NCBI GenBank assembly: GCA_903822975.1
Contig: CAIJRD010000001.1
Coordinates: forward strand, 1 to 64,000
Direction: 5' to 3'
Origin: an uncultured Sinobacteraceae bacterium
Lineage (GTDB): Bacteria > Pseudomonadota > Gammaproteobacteria > Nevskiales > Nevskiaceae
Length of the DNA stretch: 64,000 bases
Shown here: piece by piece, positions 18,125 to 26,477 of the stretch
Numbering within the stretch: position 1 is the first letter of the stretch
Layout of the letters: every line of letters starts with the position of its first letter
Made by a program: the position numbers and the translations under genes
Notes under the pieces: generated by a model
Told to the model about the DNA's origin: nothing
What the model saw: only the letters and a program-made list of their open reading frames with translations
Database searches by the model: none

Positions 18125-18757
18125 TCAATGATCCTGCGCCGCTTTCCCGCGTCGTGGATGGAGCAACAGGTCGGCCGCCTCGTTGGCGTCTCTGAGGAGC
18201 GTTTTGCGCGGCGTGCCTATTTGGGCACGCATCGTTAGACCACGAGCAATGTCGAGGAGTTGGCTCGCGCGCGCGGTTACGGGAAAGTCAGGCGGGATTT
18301 CTCCAGCACTGATCCCATCCCGGAAGCGACGTTTCACTAGCGCCATGCCGCCAGCGACCGTGTTTTGAAGGAACTGCTGAACCTCGGCATCGTTCACGAC
18401 CGGCGCGATGCATAGGAGAAGACATCCCGGTGCGGATCCTTCCTCGGTCGCACTTTCTACGGCGTGCCTCAGGAAGCCGGCAAGCGAGTCGCGAAGCGAC
18501 TGCGGTTCGAGGAGTGCCTTCGCAGCGCGAGAGCCTTTCTTCTCTGCGTACGCATGAAGGACGCGTAGGAATAACGTCCGTTTGTCCCCAAAGAAGAAAT
18601 ACAGGCTCGGCCGTACCACGCCCATGCCTGCGACGAGATCGTCGATCGTCACGCCGTCGTAACCCTTCGACCTAAACACCTGAGTCGCTTTTTCCAGCGC
18701 CTCCCCCTCGTCGAAGTTGCGCGGTCGTCCTCGCGGCCTAGCTGCATTTTTAATCAT
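18125..18757 (-). CDS. TetR/AcrR-family regulator (copy A of TetR/SDR module)
   Basis: A 210-residue repressor. The N-terminal helix-turn-helix is intact (GVTIDDLVAGMGVVRPSLYF, about 35-54), and the C-terminal ligand domain has the group's APGCLLLC motif near 110. It is divergent from an SDR gene across 129 bp and is very similar to the TetR at 25845-26477, which faces a similar SDR. The likely scheme is repression of the facing SDR, relieved by a small carbonyl or electrophile; the ligand is not known. Confidence 0.9.
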   Translation of the reverse strand: MIKNAARPRGRPRNFDEGEALEKATQVFRSKGYDGVTIDDLVAGMGVVRPSLYFFFGDKRTLFLRVLHAYAEKKGSRAAKALLEPQSLRDSLAGFLRHAVESATEEGSAPGCLLLCIAPVVNDAEVQQFLQNTVAGGMALVKRRFRDGISAGEIPPDFPVTARASQLLDIARGLTMRAQIGTPRKTLLRDANEAADLLLHPRRGKAAQDH

Positions 18758-18886
18758 ATAGTTAAAAACTCATTGCACATGACCATCGCACCGATTATCC
18801 TACAAAGCAGTTAAAAAGTAGCAGGACGGCCCTGACCTCACGAAGGCCCCTGGTTAGACCTTATCTATTCACCCACGGAACCACAC
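18758..18886. promoter_or_regulatory. divergent tetR/SDR promoter, copy A
   Basis: Read toward tetR, the gap contains AACTGCTTTGTAGGATAAT, which aligns with GAACYATTCCGTACRATAA at 25788 and 22150, and a second block TTTTTAACTATATG over the tetR start. The same two-site layout in all three module copies suggests conserved operators. Confidence 0.5.
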
Positions 18887-19891
18887 ATGAGACATTCGAT
18901 CGCTCTCGTTACCGGCACCACCTCCGGGCTCGGTTATGCGGCCGCCCGCTTGCTCGCGAAGAAGGGCTACAGCCAGGTCATCGTCACCGGCCGCAGTCTG
19001 GCCCGGGCACAGGAAACGGCAGCTCAGCTCGCGGCTGATACCAAGACACAGGTCTTCAAACCGCTGGAACTTGATCTTAACGCGCCGGCCAGCGTTCAAG
19101 CCGCCCTCGGCGAGCTGGTCAAGCTAGGTAAGCCGATCGATTTCCTGCTGCTCAATGCAGGGTTGGTCCCATTCAAGAAGCGCGCGCTCACTGCGGCGGG
19201 CATCGAGGCGTCACAGGCTCCGCTGATCGGCCATCATCAACTCACTGTCGGCTTGCTTCGCGCCAACATTCTTAGCCCCAACGCCCGCATTGTTATCGCC
19301 GGTGCGGAGCCTGCCCGCGGGGGCGTACCCATGTTCAAGTACACCGACGTGCCAGCCTTCGCGGCCAAATACTTCCGGGGCGACCAAACCGCCGCTGTTG
19401 AAGCCCTGATCCGCAACGGGCCTAACGTGAAGTACGTGCCCAACAATGCGTATGCCGACGCAAAGCTCATTATCGCTTGGTGGGTCGCAGCGCTGGCGCG
19501 CCGGCTGCCCTCCGGCATGGCCGTGTACGCCGTCTCGCCCGGTGGGGCCACCGACACCAAGGTGGTGCGAAGCGCTGGCCCGTTGTTGAAGTACGTGTTT
19601 ATCCCAATCGTGAACCTCATTCCCGGCATGAATCAGACGCCGGAGACCGCAGCCAGTCGGTACATTCAGGCATCGGATTTCGGAACCGACGTCTCAGGTC
19701 AATTCTTCGCCTCGGCTCAAGGGAAGTTCTCAGGCCCAATTGAGGTGCAGCTCCACCCACACCTCCACGACGCCGCCAACCAGGAAGCCGCCTGGCAGGC
19801 CGTCGTCAATGTCTCTGGCGTCAACTTGCCCTCCGCCTGGGATCAGTTCAGCCGCGACCGAGCTCCATTGAAGGACGCCGCTTTCACGTAA
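18887..19891 (+). CDS. SDR-family oxidoreductase (copy A)
   Basis: This 334-residue short-chain dehydrogenase resembles the protochlorophyllide-reductase/retinol-dehydrogenase branch. The cofactor motif TGTTSGLG is at 10-17, LNAG in the middle and the catalytic pair in AYADAK. A C-terminal extension of about 80 residues (SGQFFASAQGKFSGPIEV...HDAANQEAAW) is shared with the SDR at 24739-25716. GR after the second strand (VTGRS) suggests NADP(H). It probably reduces or oxidises a hydrophobic carbonyl or alcohol. Controlled, by position, by the divergent TetR. Confidence 0.9.
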   Translation: MRHSIALVTGTTSGLGYAAARLLAKKGYSQVIVTGRSLARAQETAAQLAADTKTQVFKPLELDLNAPASVQAALGELVKLGKPIDFLLLNAGLVPFKKRALTAAGIEASQAPLIGHHQLTVGLLRANILSPNARIVIAGAEPARGGVPMFKYTDVPAFAAKYFRGDQTAAVEALIRNGPNVKYVPNNAYADAKLIIAWWVAALARRLPSGMAVYAVSPGGATDTKVVRSAGPLLKYVFIPIVNLIPGMNQTPETAASRYIQASDFGTDVSGQFFASAQGKFSGPIEVQLHPHLHDAANQEAAWQAVVNVSGVNLPSAWDQFSRDRAPLKDAAFT

Positions 19892-19963
19892 CCAGAATCA
19901 GCGGGCGATTGCGGAGCTTCGTTGTCGTAGACGAGGCGTAACGGTTTCTAGAAACATTTAGTT

Positions 19964-20131
19964 CCAAAAGTCGTTGACGGACATTGACGCCCTCGCCGGT
20001 CTCGTGAAGGCCAAGTTCCACACTTTCGACCTGCTTTTCGTCAACACCGGATTCAGCATTCCAACGCCTTTCAGAAGCGTGATCGAAGCCATCTACGATG
20101 AGATGTTTAACCTGAACGCCAAAGGTGTCAC
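19964..20131 (+). pseudogene. SDR fragment
   Basis: About 55 codons (SLTDIDALAGLVKAKFHTFD, LLFVNTGF, FDEMFNLNAKG-like DEMFNLNAKG) match the middle of the SDR at 21367-22113 at roughly 60% identity. The N-terminal Rossmann motif and the catalytic half are missing. Similarity stops where repeat D copy 2 begins, so that repeat marks the break. The rest of 19892-20384 has no gene. Confidence 0.75.
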
Positions 20132-20285
20132 TGATAGCGCTGCTTTGAGCACTGGCCGCATCGATTGATCACAAACAGCGGAGCATGCCCTGTGATTGCA
20201 TTAACTTAACAGCGATCACGTTATTCCAGGACCGTCTGCTCCGTGGCAGATGATCAGACCTGATCTGATTGATGTGATCGCTCAC
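20132..20285. repeat. repeat D, copy 2
   Basis: Second copy of the roughly 150-bp repeat at 17801-17955, same orientation, estimated 75-80% identical by eye. It directly abuts the truncated SDR fragment. Confidence 0.75.
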
Positions 20286-20384
20286 TGTCAGAGTGCCGCT
20301 ATATCGTGATGAGCAGTAGGAATCTTTGAGTTGATCGTTTTGAAGTCGGGACGGGTATCCTCGATGGAGTTAGGTCTTCGATGC

Positions 20385-21086
20385 CTAGAAGCGCTCCGTC
20401 CACGGTCGTAGATCGATCTCAAGTGACCACGCATTTCTCGGTTGAACGAGAACGTCGATATACGTCTGAGCGATCGCTTCGGGGTCCAGCATGCCATCGG
20501 ACTCGCCGGTCGGGTTTGTACGTCCCGCTGAACGGACTGCCCCATCAATGTTGAAATGAGCAACGTGAATTCCCTTCGGACCGAGCTCGCGCGCAGCGCT
20601 TTGAGCGAGCCCGCGAAGCGCAAATTTGCCCATGGCGAAGGGAGCCGATTGCGCGAAGCCCTTCACACCCGCCGTAGCGCCCGTAAATAGGATCGCTCCA
20701 TGGCCTTTCGGCTCCATCCGCTTGGTAGCTTGCTGCGCCACCAAAAAGGCGCCGTATGCGGTCACGGCGATGGATTGTGCGACAGCCGGTGGGTCAAGCG
20801 TCGCTAGGGGGCCGGATACGCGTGAACTCGCGTTGTAGATCACGACGTCCGGCTCTCCCAGCTGCGAATCCACTTGCGTGAAGAGCTTCACGACCTCTTG
20901 CGCGTTTGATGCATCAGCAGCGAATGCCTTGGCTCCCGTCGCCGTGATGAGTGATGCCAACTTGTCGATATTGCGGGCGGCGAGGCCGACTTTGACTCCC
21001 TTTTCGGCAAGACGACGAGCAAGCGAGGCGCTTATTCCTCCTCCAGATCCAACGATAAGGGCGCAGTGAAATGGAAATACAGTCAT
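20385..21086 (-). CDS. SDR-family oxidoreductase with Phe at the catalytic Tyr position
   Basis: A 233-residue SDR. The cofactor motif is GSGGGISAS (residues 13-21) and the loop motif is YNASSR instead of NNAG. The active-site segment reads APFAMGKFALRGLAQS, so the usual YxxxK is FxxxK. The C-terminal GIHVAHFNIDGAV is typical of a distinct SDR subgroup that, as I recall, often carries this change. It may use another mechanism or have a non-classical substrate. It is the last of three co-directional genes (21367-22113, 21141-21326, this one), with a gap of about 54 nt. Confidence 0.85.
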   Translation of the reverse strand: MTVFPFHCALIVGSGGGISASLARRLAEKGVKVGLAARNIDKLASLITATGAKAFAADASNAQEVVKLFTQVDSQLGEPDVVIYNASSRVSGPLATLDPPAVAQSIAVTAYGAFLVAQQATKRMEPKGHGAILFTGATAGVKGFAQSAPFAMGKFALRGLAQSAARELGPKGIHVAHFNIDGAVRSAGRTNPTGESDGMLDPEAIAQTYIDVLVQPRNAWSLEIDLRPWTERF

Positions 21087-21140
21087 GTAGTCCTCAACGG
21101 GGTTAGCATTCGGTCATCGGGGCGAAGAGTTACGAGCGCT

Positions 21141-21326
21141 CTATGAGCGGCTAGCCCTCAATTTTTCCGTCAACTCAGCGACCTTCCGCTCTAACTCATA
21201 GATCCGGTCGTTGGTGTAATCGAGGCTTGTATATTCGAGCGCTTGGAGCCACACGAAGACGGCATACATGAGGCGGTGAAGTTTTCCCTGCTTGGGAACC
21301 AGATTGATTGCTGTGTCGGTCATCAT
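21141..21326 (-). CDS. small coiled-coil protein, SDR-associated, unknown family
   Basis: A protein of about 60 residues starting at ATG 21326 (or 21323) after GAGGG. Its core WLQALEYTSLDYTNDRIYELE is followed by a heptad-rich helix (ELERKVAELTEKL). A second member with the same core is encoded at 39949-40140. Both have a short variable head, an aromatic amphipathic segment and a coiled coil, so an accessory or oligomerisation subunit is plausible. It sits between two SDR genes in one apparent operon. I do not recognise the family. Confidence 0.65.
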   Translation of the reverse strand: MMTDTAINLVPKQGKLHRLMYAVFVWLQALEYTSLDYTNDRIYELERKVAELTEKLRASRS

Positions 21327-21366
21327 GAGTCCCTCGTCTGGGTGTGTATGTGGGGGCGAACTGCCT

Positions 21367-22113
21367 TCAGAGTTGCGACCAACCCCCGTCGACAGGAAGT
21401 TCGATGCCGGTCGTGAAGGTCGCGTCGAACGCGAGGAAGAGGACAGCCTTGGCAACTTCCTCTGACTTTCCTAAGCGCTTCATCGGAACGGCTTCGCGCA
21501 TCTGCCCAAGGAGCAGGTCGGCCGCGTCTTTGTCCGGAAACGATTTGCCGATGATTGGCGTTTCGATGGGGCCGGGCGACACCGCGTTGACGCGAATTCC
21601 CCGAGGAATAAGCTCAGCGGCGATCGTCCGAGCGAAGGATCGCAGCGCAGCCTTGGCGCCTCCATATGCAGCGAGGAGCGGCATTCCCTTTACGTTGGCG
21701 GTGGAGGTCGTCAAGACGACTGCGCCTCCTTGGTTGATCAGCGGCGCGAGCTTCTGGACTGCGAAAAACGGTCCCTTGGCGTTCAGATTGAACATCTCGT
21801 CGAAGGTCGTCTCGGTCGTGTTCTCGAGAGGCGCGAAGAGGCCAAACCCGGCGTTGACGAAGAGCAGGTCCAAGGTGCCTAACTCGGCCTTCACGCGGGT
21901 GGCGAGAGCGTCGATGTCGGTCAACGAACGAGAGTCGCTCGGGACCACGATGGCGTCCTTACCAATCTCATTCCGCGCTGATTCCAAGCCAGCCTCCGAG
22001 CGACCCGTCACCAGAACCCGCGCGCCCCCATCAAGGAGCATCTTCGCCGTCGCGAGCCCGATGCCGCTGGTGCCGCCGATAATCACCACTTTTTTATCTT
22101 CGTACTTTTCCAT
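21367..22113 (-). CDS. classical SDR-family oxidoreductase
   Basis: A 248-residue classical SDR with GGTSGIG (13-19), NAG near 90, a Ser in TTSTANVKG and the catalytic YGGAK. The C-terminus GIELPVDGGWSQL is the standard classical ending. VTGRS after strand 2 favours NADP(H). First gene of a three-gene run. Its promoter region matches that of the TetR/SDR module at 25.8 kb although no intact tetR faces it. A fragment of a close relative lies at 19964-20131. Confidence 0.92.
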   Translation of the reverse strand: MEKYEDKKVVIIGGTSGIGLATAKMLLDGGARVLVTGRSEAGLESARNEIGKDAIVVPSDSRSLTDIDALATRVKAELGTLDLLFVNAGFGLFAPLENTTETTFDEMFNLNAKGPFFAVQKLAPLINQGGAVVLTTSTANVKGMPLLAAYGGAKAALRSFARTIAAELIPRGIRVNAVSPGPIETPIIGKSFPDKDAADLLLGQMREAVPMKRLGKSEEVAKAVLFLAFDATFTTGIELPVDGGWSQL

Positions 22114-22149
22114 GTGCTTCCTCGCGACGTCTGGATTGCTATTATTTGT

Positions 22150-22168
22150 GAACTATTCCGTACGATAA
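22150..22168. promoter_or_regulatory. conserved operator-like site, copy C
   Basis: GAACTATTCCGTACGATAA differs at only two positions from 25788-25806 and lies 37 bp upstream of the SDR start at 22113. The central CGTACG is palindromic. A TetR still encoded elsewhere in the island could bind it; that is inference. Confidence 0.5.
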
Positions 22169-22204
22169 TAGACGCTATGGCCGCGGTCAAGTTTTTTGAA
22201 CTAA

Positions 22205-22260
22205 ATGTTTCACAATGCTGTTAGGCCCAGCGAACGAGCGCGGATCTGCAATCGCCTGCT
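22205..22260 (+). pseudogene. decayed tetR start (module copy C)
   Basis: ATG TTT CAC AAT begins a stretch that aligns base by base with the start of tetR at 25845 (MIQNTARPRGRP); here it reads MFHNAVRPSERA before similarity fades. The upstream block TTTTTTGAACTAA also matches. Only some 15-20 codons remain. Confidence 0.6.
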
Positions 22261-22365
22261 GATCCAGCCTACGGCGACAATTTCGCCGCAAGCGGCGCTC
22301 CTCCGGGACGCTGCGCTAAAAGTCGCCGAGTAATACAAGTAGAGACTGGAGACACTGACGACGGA

Positions 22366-22495
22366 CTACGAGGCGGCTTCCTGGTTGGCGCGATCGTGAA
22401 AATGTTGGTGGCGTATTGCTTCAATTGGGCCGGCGAGCTTCTTGGACGCCGAGGCGAAGAACTGCCCCGTAACGTCGATAACCTTCATCCCCGAC
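22366..22495 (-). pseudogene. C-terminal relic of an SDR (module copy C)
   Basis: On the minus strand about 40 codons read VTGQFFASASKKLAGPIEAI, then RHQHFHDRANQEAAS and TAG. This matches the C-terminal extension of the SDRs at 24739-25716 and 18887-19891. With the tetR relic at 22205 it shows that a third TetR/SDR module once existed here. Confidence 0.75.
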
Positions 22496-22508
22496 GAAGC
22501 AAATCCAT

Positions 22509-23108
22509 CTACTTGGAACTGTCGTGCAGATAGCGCGCCGGGATGGGATTGTCAGGCCTCGCCCAATCCCAATAGACCTCTACGATGTACCAACGATCGC
22601 CGCTTCTGAGCAGCTCGAATGACTTGATGCCGCTCGCCATTGGCTTTGGGTCGGCTAAGTGGCCGCGGGACTCAAATGTGGAGTAGACATGAGCCATCCC
22701 ACCAAATATTTCGATCTGGTTGGCTGGGTTGCTGTCGAAGAAGCCTGTCGATGTTTCAGCACCGTATTTCGCGGCGTATTCGTCTACGGAGAAGAAGACA
22801 ACATCTGCTGCACGCGAAGGAGTTGGCGGGACACTCACCGCGATGCGTCCGTCTGGAACGAATAGAGATCGTAGTCGCGTTTGGTTCAGCTTCTCTCCGG
22901 CCGGGGTCGAGATTGCGCTGTAAAACGCGTAAACAACATCTTCAATCCCGGCAACATCGGTTGGGTCCGCTTTCGGCCAGTCCGGGTGCGAAGCGAGAAC
23001 AGGCTGAGAATCCTGCCGTTTAGCCGACATGCTCTGAGCGGCGACGACAGAAGCAGACAACAGCACAAGCGAAAGGATGAAGGAGCGAATAACAACCTCA
23101 GTAGTCAT
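22509..23108 (-). CDS. secreted NTF2-like protein
   Basis: A 199-residue protein. ATG 23108 is chosen 7 nt after the dehalogenase stop; it gives a signal peptide (residues 1-24, ending VVAA). The mature part fits the NTF2-like/SnoaL-type fold: an AGIEDVVYAFYSAIS helix, FVPDGRIAV, an aromatic strand AHVYSTFESRG and a final GDRWYIVEVYWDWARPD. Such domains bind small hydrophobic ligands or act as isomerases and hydratases. It closes a four-gene unit with SDR, membrane protein and haloalkane dehalogenase. No catalytic residues can be named. Confidence 0.7.
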   Translation of the reverse strand: MTTEVVIRSFILSLVLLSASVVAAQSMSAKRQDSQPVLASHPDWPKADPTDVAGIEDVVYAFYSAISTPAGEKLNQTRLRSLFVPDGRIAVSVPPTPSRAADVVFFSVDEYAAKYGAETSTGFFDSNPANQIEIFGGMAHVYSTFESRGHLADPKPMASGIKSFELLRSGDRWYIVEVYWDWARPDNPIPARYLHDSSK

Positions 23109-23115
23109 GAACAAG

Positions 23116-24012
23116 TTACGCGATGCCGCGAAGTCGGCGGACAAACGCGGCTACGCCCGGAGCGACAACCTCGGGAGCCTCCTCAGGAATGTAATGGGCG
23201 CCTTCCACCTGGATTTCTTCCTGATTGAAGAAGGCCCGACAGAAGGCGACCTGGTTCGGACTGCTGTCGATGACGCCTGGAGTTGCGTGAAAATAAAGTT
23301 TGGGCACAGGACTGGTTGACAACCATCGCGAATAGTCCTTAACCGCTTCGACCACATCCGCCGGTTCTCCCGCGACAGGGATCTGACGCGGCCAGCTTAG
23401 GGTCGGCCGTCTATCCTCCCCAGGGTTCAGGAAGGGCCTGCGATACTCAGCTTTGACCACATCCGAGAGCGGACGCTGGATGCTTCCGAAGAGGACCTGC
23501 TCGACAAAGACGTTTTCCTGCAGGACCATCGCATCGCCCGCGGGAGAACGCATCGCTTGGAAAGCTGGGCGCAGGGATTCGTTGAAGTCTCTCCACTCGA
23601 GCGGCATTACGATCGATTCCATATAGGCGATGCCCTGCACCCGATCGGCATGCTTGCTTGCATAGTCGAACGCGAGCGCCGAACCCCAATCGTGGACGAC
23701 GAATATTGCGTTGTCACCGAGATCGAGCTGATCCCAAAGCGCGTGCATGAAGCTACGCTGTTCGAAGTAGCCGTATCTGTCAGGACCGGAATTGGGAAGC
23801 TTATCTGAATCTCCCTGACCGATCAGATCGCATGCAATCAGCCGACCGAGCCCTCGGCAGGCCGGCATGATGTTGCGCCAGAGATAGGACGAGGTCGGAT
23901 TGCCATGCGAAAAGACAATGGCATCGCCTTCGCCCTCGTCGATATAGGCCATTCGTTGACCATTGATGGTCTTAAACTTCTTCTCGGCGAAGGGTGCGTC
24001 GCTCAGGTTCAT
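23116..24012 (-). CDS. haloalkane dehalogenase, LinB/DhaA type (HLD-II)
   Basis: This 298-residue alpha/beta hydrolase should cleave carbon-halogen bonds to alcohols. The catalytic layout matches LinB almost residue for residue: nucleophile Asp108 in VVHDWGS, halide-binding Asn38 (HGNPTSSYLWR) and Trp109, catalytic acid Glu132 (YMESIVMPLEW) and His273 (GAHYIPEEAP). Acid placement after strand 6 assigns subfamily II. It lies third in a unit SDR-membrane protein-dehalogenase-NTF2-like. The natural substrate is unknown; many such enzymes are promiscuous. Confidence 0.92.
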   Translation of the reverse strand: MNLSDAPFAEKKFKTINGQRMAYIDEGEGDAIVFSHGNPTSSYLWRNIMPACRGLGRLIACDLIGQGDSDKLPNSGPDRYGYFEQRSFMHALWDQLDLGDNAIFVVHDWGSALAFDYASKHADRVQGIAYMESIVMPLEWRDFNESLRPAFQAMRSPAGDAMVLQENVFVEQVLFGSIQRPLSDVVKAEYRRPFLNPGEDRRPTLSWPRQIPVAGEPADVVEAVKDYSRWLSTSPVPKLYFHATPGVIDSSPNQVAFCRAFFNQEEIQVEGAHYIPEEAPEVVAPGVAAFVRRLRGIA

Positions 24013-24202
24013 CGTTACGATCCTTTCAATTGGAGTTTTCGGCTTCGTGTTAGTCGTTCGCTTCCCGGCATGTAGATGGAAGTGGTTGTGTCCGTCAGGA
24101 CGCCGCGCTCAATAAGTCGGACTCAGCATCGGAAAAGATCACCCGATGCCGGCATATCCTGCCGGGCTGCGGTAAGAGTTTGAGGATTCGAACCGGGGAC
24201 GA

Positions 24203-24715
24203 TTACCCTCGCCCCTCGGTCTTAAACAGCGGCTCACCGCGCCTTGTGATGAGCTGCCAAATAGTGAGGCCAACGGCCACCTCGACCATCGGCAGATAGA
24301 CGGCAACCACTAGCCAAGATGGTCCGTTTATTTCGCCGATTGTCCCGGCAAGGATGTAACCAATAGTTCCCGACCCGAAATCTAAAACTGTCTCGACGAC
24401 GAGCAGCCAGATAAGGGCGATCGACACTCGCAGACGCGAATGGAGGCAGAATAGGATCATCAGCGCCAACGCCCACCCGGCAAGGTCGCCGATGACAATC
24501 TGATCACGAACAGCATTGGCCATTTTCATGCCCGCGTCTTGTGAGGCATAAATCTGAAGACACAAGGTTCGACCCAAATGGACGGCGGTCAATGCCATCA
24601 GGGCTGAGCTGCGACTGAGATTTCGAAGTCGCGGCACGACGTACCACAGCGCTAGAGCGATAAATGCGCCCGTGTTTAAAACCTGCGCCATATACATGGC
24701 TATTTCGGAATTCAT
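24203..24715 (-). CDS. small integral membrane protein, unknown
   Basis: A 170-residue protein with four or five hydrophobic helices, at about 10-28, 37-55, 75-92, 97-120 and 135-158. I recognise no family and see no charged motif that would suggest transport or catalysis. It lies 23 nt downstream of the SDR gene and upstream of the haloalkane dehalogenase in the same direction. It may serve in the same process, for example as a membrane partner. After it, 190 bp are empty before the dehalogenase start. Confidence 0.65.
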   Translation of the reverse strand: MNSEIAMYMAQVLNTGAFIALALWYVVPRLRNLSRSSALMALTAVHLGRTLCLQIYASQDAGMKMANAVRDQIVIGDLAGWALALMILFCLHSRLRVSIALIWLLVVETVLDFGSGTIGYILAGTIGEINGPSWLVVAVYLPMVEVAVGLTIWQLITRRGEPLFKTEGRG

Positions 24716-24738
24716 GGTTGTTGACTGCTCCTGTTGCT

Positions 24739-25716
24739 CTATTGCAGCGACCGCTGCACGGGTAATGGCTTAGACAAATCGTTGCCAGAGACCCTGACAA
24801 CGGCCTGCCACGCAGCTTCCTGGTTGGCTTGATCGTGAAAGTGCGGGTGGCGCATCGCCTCAATTGGGCCGGTGAACTTCTTGGGCGCCGAGGCGAAGAA
24901 TTGCCCCGAAACGTTGGTTCCGAACACCGATGCCTGGAGGTATCGATGGGCAGCGATCTCAGGGGTGTGAGACATGCCGGGGATAAGCTTCATCAGCGGA
25001 ACCATCAGCCACTTCAAGGCCGGGCCAGCATTTCTCAGCCCCTTGGTGTCGGGCGTGCTTCCAGGTGAAACGGCGTATACGGCCACACCTTGAGGTAGTC
25101 GGCGCGCAAGCGCCGCCGCCCACCAAGCGACGAGAAGTTTCGCGTCGGAGTGCGCCCGTCGCGGCTCGTACTTCATGTTCGGACCGCTGCGCAGCACAGC
25201 CTCCACTGCAGCGCTTCGGTTGCCCTGGTAGTGCGTGGCCGCAAGGGCCGCCACATCGGTGTAGGGGAACAAGGGTACGTCCCCTCGGGCAGATTCTGAG
25301 CCGGCGATAACAATTCGCGCGTCGGGGCTTAGCAGGTTCGCTCGGAGCAACCCGATAGTGAGTTGATGATGGCCGATGAGCGGGGCCTGAGTGGTCTCGA
25401 TGCCAGCCGCGGTAAGGACGCGCTCCTTTCCTCCGATCCAACCTGCGTTTAGCAGTAGGAAATCGATCGGCCGACCTAGCCTGACTAACTCAGCAAGCGC
25501 AGATTGAACGCTGGTCGGCGCATCTAGATCCAGCTCCAGCGGGGTGAAAACAGGTGTCTTGGTCTCAGCCGCGAGTTGAGCGGCCGTCTCTTGAACCCGG
25601 GCCAGGCTGCGCCCGGTGATCATCACCTGACTGTAGCCCTTGATGGCGAGCATGCGGGCGGTCGCATGACCGAGTCCGGAGGTCGTGCCGGTGACGAGAG
25701 CGATAGAATGTTTCAT
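24739..25716 (-). CDS. SDR-family oxidoreductase (copy B)
   Basis: A 325-residue paralogue of the SDR at 18887-19891, with the same TGTTSGLG motif, LNAG, C-terminal SGQFFASAPKKFTGPIEAM and HDQANQEAAWQAVV. The usual YxxxK tyrosine is replaced: the matching segment reads RRAHSDAKLLVAWW, so it is HSDAK where copy A has YADAK. That makes normal SDR catalysis doubtful unless another residue substitutes. ATG 25716 aligns with copy A. It faces a TetR gene and leads the unit with membrane protein, haloalkane dehalogenase and NTF2-like protein. Confidence 0.85.
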   Translation of the reverse strand: MKHSIALVTGTTSGLGHATARMLAIKGYSQVMITGRSLARVQETAAQLAAETKTPVFTPLELDLDAPTSVQSALAELVRLGRPIDFLLLNAGWIGGKERVLTAAGIETTQAPLIGHHQLTIGLLRANLLSPDARIVIAGSESARGDVPLFPYTDVAALAATHYQGNRSAAVEAVLRSGPNMKYEPRRAHSDAKLLVAWWAAALARRLPQGVAVYAVSPGSTPDTKGLRNAGPALKWLMVPLMKLIPGMSHTPEIAAHRYLQASVFGTNVSGQFFASAPKKFTGPIEAMRHPHFHDQANQEAAWQAVVRVSGNDLSKPLPVQRSLQ

Positions 25717-25787
25717 GCCTGCTTCCGTTATTAAGCGGACTGTCGTAACGGGAATCCCCACTATGACCGAGTCGTCTTGCTAATTTC

Positions 25788-25806
25788 GAACCATTCCGTA
25801 CAATAA
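25788..25806. promoter_or_regulatory. conserved operator-like site, copy B
   Basis: GAACCATTCCGTACAATAA lies between divergent SDR and tetR genes and matches the site at 22150. A second ATTTCGAACC block occurs at 25832-25841, directly before the tetR start, giving two direct repeats about 45 bp apart. Confidence 0.5.
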
Positions 25807-25844
25807 AGTAGCAGCTGGCCAAAATGCAATGGATTTCGAACCAA

Positions 25845-26477
25845 ATGATTCAAAATACCGCTAGGCCGCGGGGACGACCGCGCAACTTCGACGAAGGCGA
25901 GGCGCTGGAAAAAGCGACTCAGGTGTTTTGGTCGAAGGGTTACGACGGAGTGACGATTGACGATCTTGTCGCCGGGATGGGCGTGGGACGGCCGAGCCTG
26001 TATTCCTTCTTCGGGGACAAGCGGACGTTGTTCTTACGGGTCCTTAGGGTGTACGCAGAGAGGAAGAGCACTCTCGCTGCCCAAGCACTGCTCTCGCCCC
26101 CAACTCTCCGCGACTCGATCGTCGGCTTTCTGAGGTACGCCGTAGAAAGTGCGACCGAGAAGGGATCCGCCCCTGGCTGTCTTCTCGGATGCGTTGCGCC
26201 GCTTGTGAACGATGCTGAGGTCCGGAAGTTCCTGCAGAAGGCGGGAGCGGCGACCACTGCGCTGGTCGAACGTCGCTTCCAGGACGGGATCAATGCGGGA
26301 GAAATTCCGTCTGACTTTCCCGTTACCGCGCGCACGAGCCAGGTCATGGACTTCGTTCGCGGCCTGTCCATGCGTGCGGTAATTGGTGCGCCGCGTAAGA
26401 CGCTCCTCAAAGATGCTGAGGAAGCGGCCGACCTGGTGCTCCTGCCGCGGTGTGGAACAGTGGCGCCGGATCATTGA
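25845..26477 (+). CDS. TetR/AcrR-family regulator (copy B)
   Basis: A 210-residue paralogue of the TetR at 18125-18757. Nearly identical N-terminus: ARPRGRPRNFDEGEALEKAT, then GVTIDDLVAGMGVGRPSLY. ATG 25845 aligns with copy A; an ATG 21 nt upstream is possible but would run through the operator-like block. Effector domain includes APGCLLGCVAP. Divergent from SDR copy B, which it probably represses along with the dehalogenase unit. Confidence 0.9.
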   Translation: MIQNTARPRGRPRNFDEGEALEKATQVFWSKGYDGVTIDDLVAGMGVGRPSLYSFFGDKRTLFLRVLRVYAERKSTLAAQALLSPPTLRDSIVGFLRYAVESATEKGSAPGCLLGCVAPLVNDAEVRKFLQKAGAATTALVERRFQDGINAGEIPSDFPVTARTSQVMDFVRGLSMRAVIGAPRKTLLKDAEEAADLVLLPRCGTVAPDH

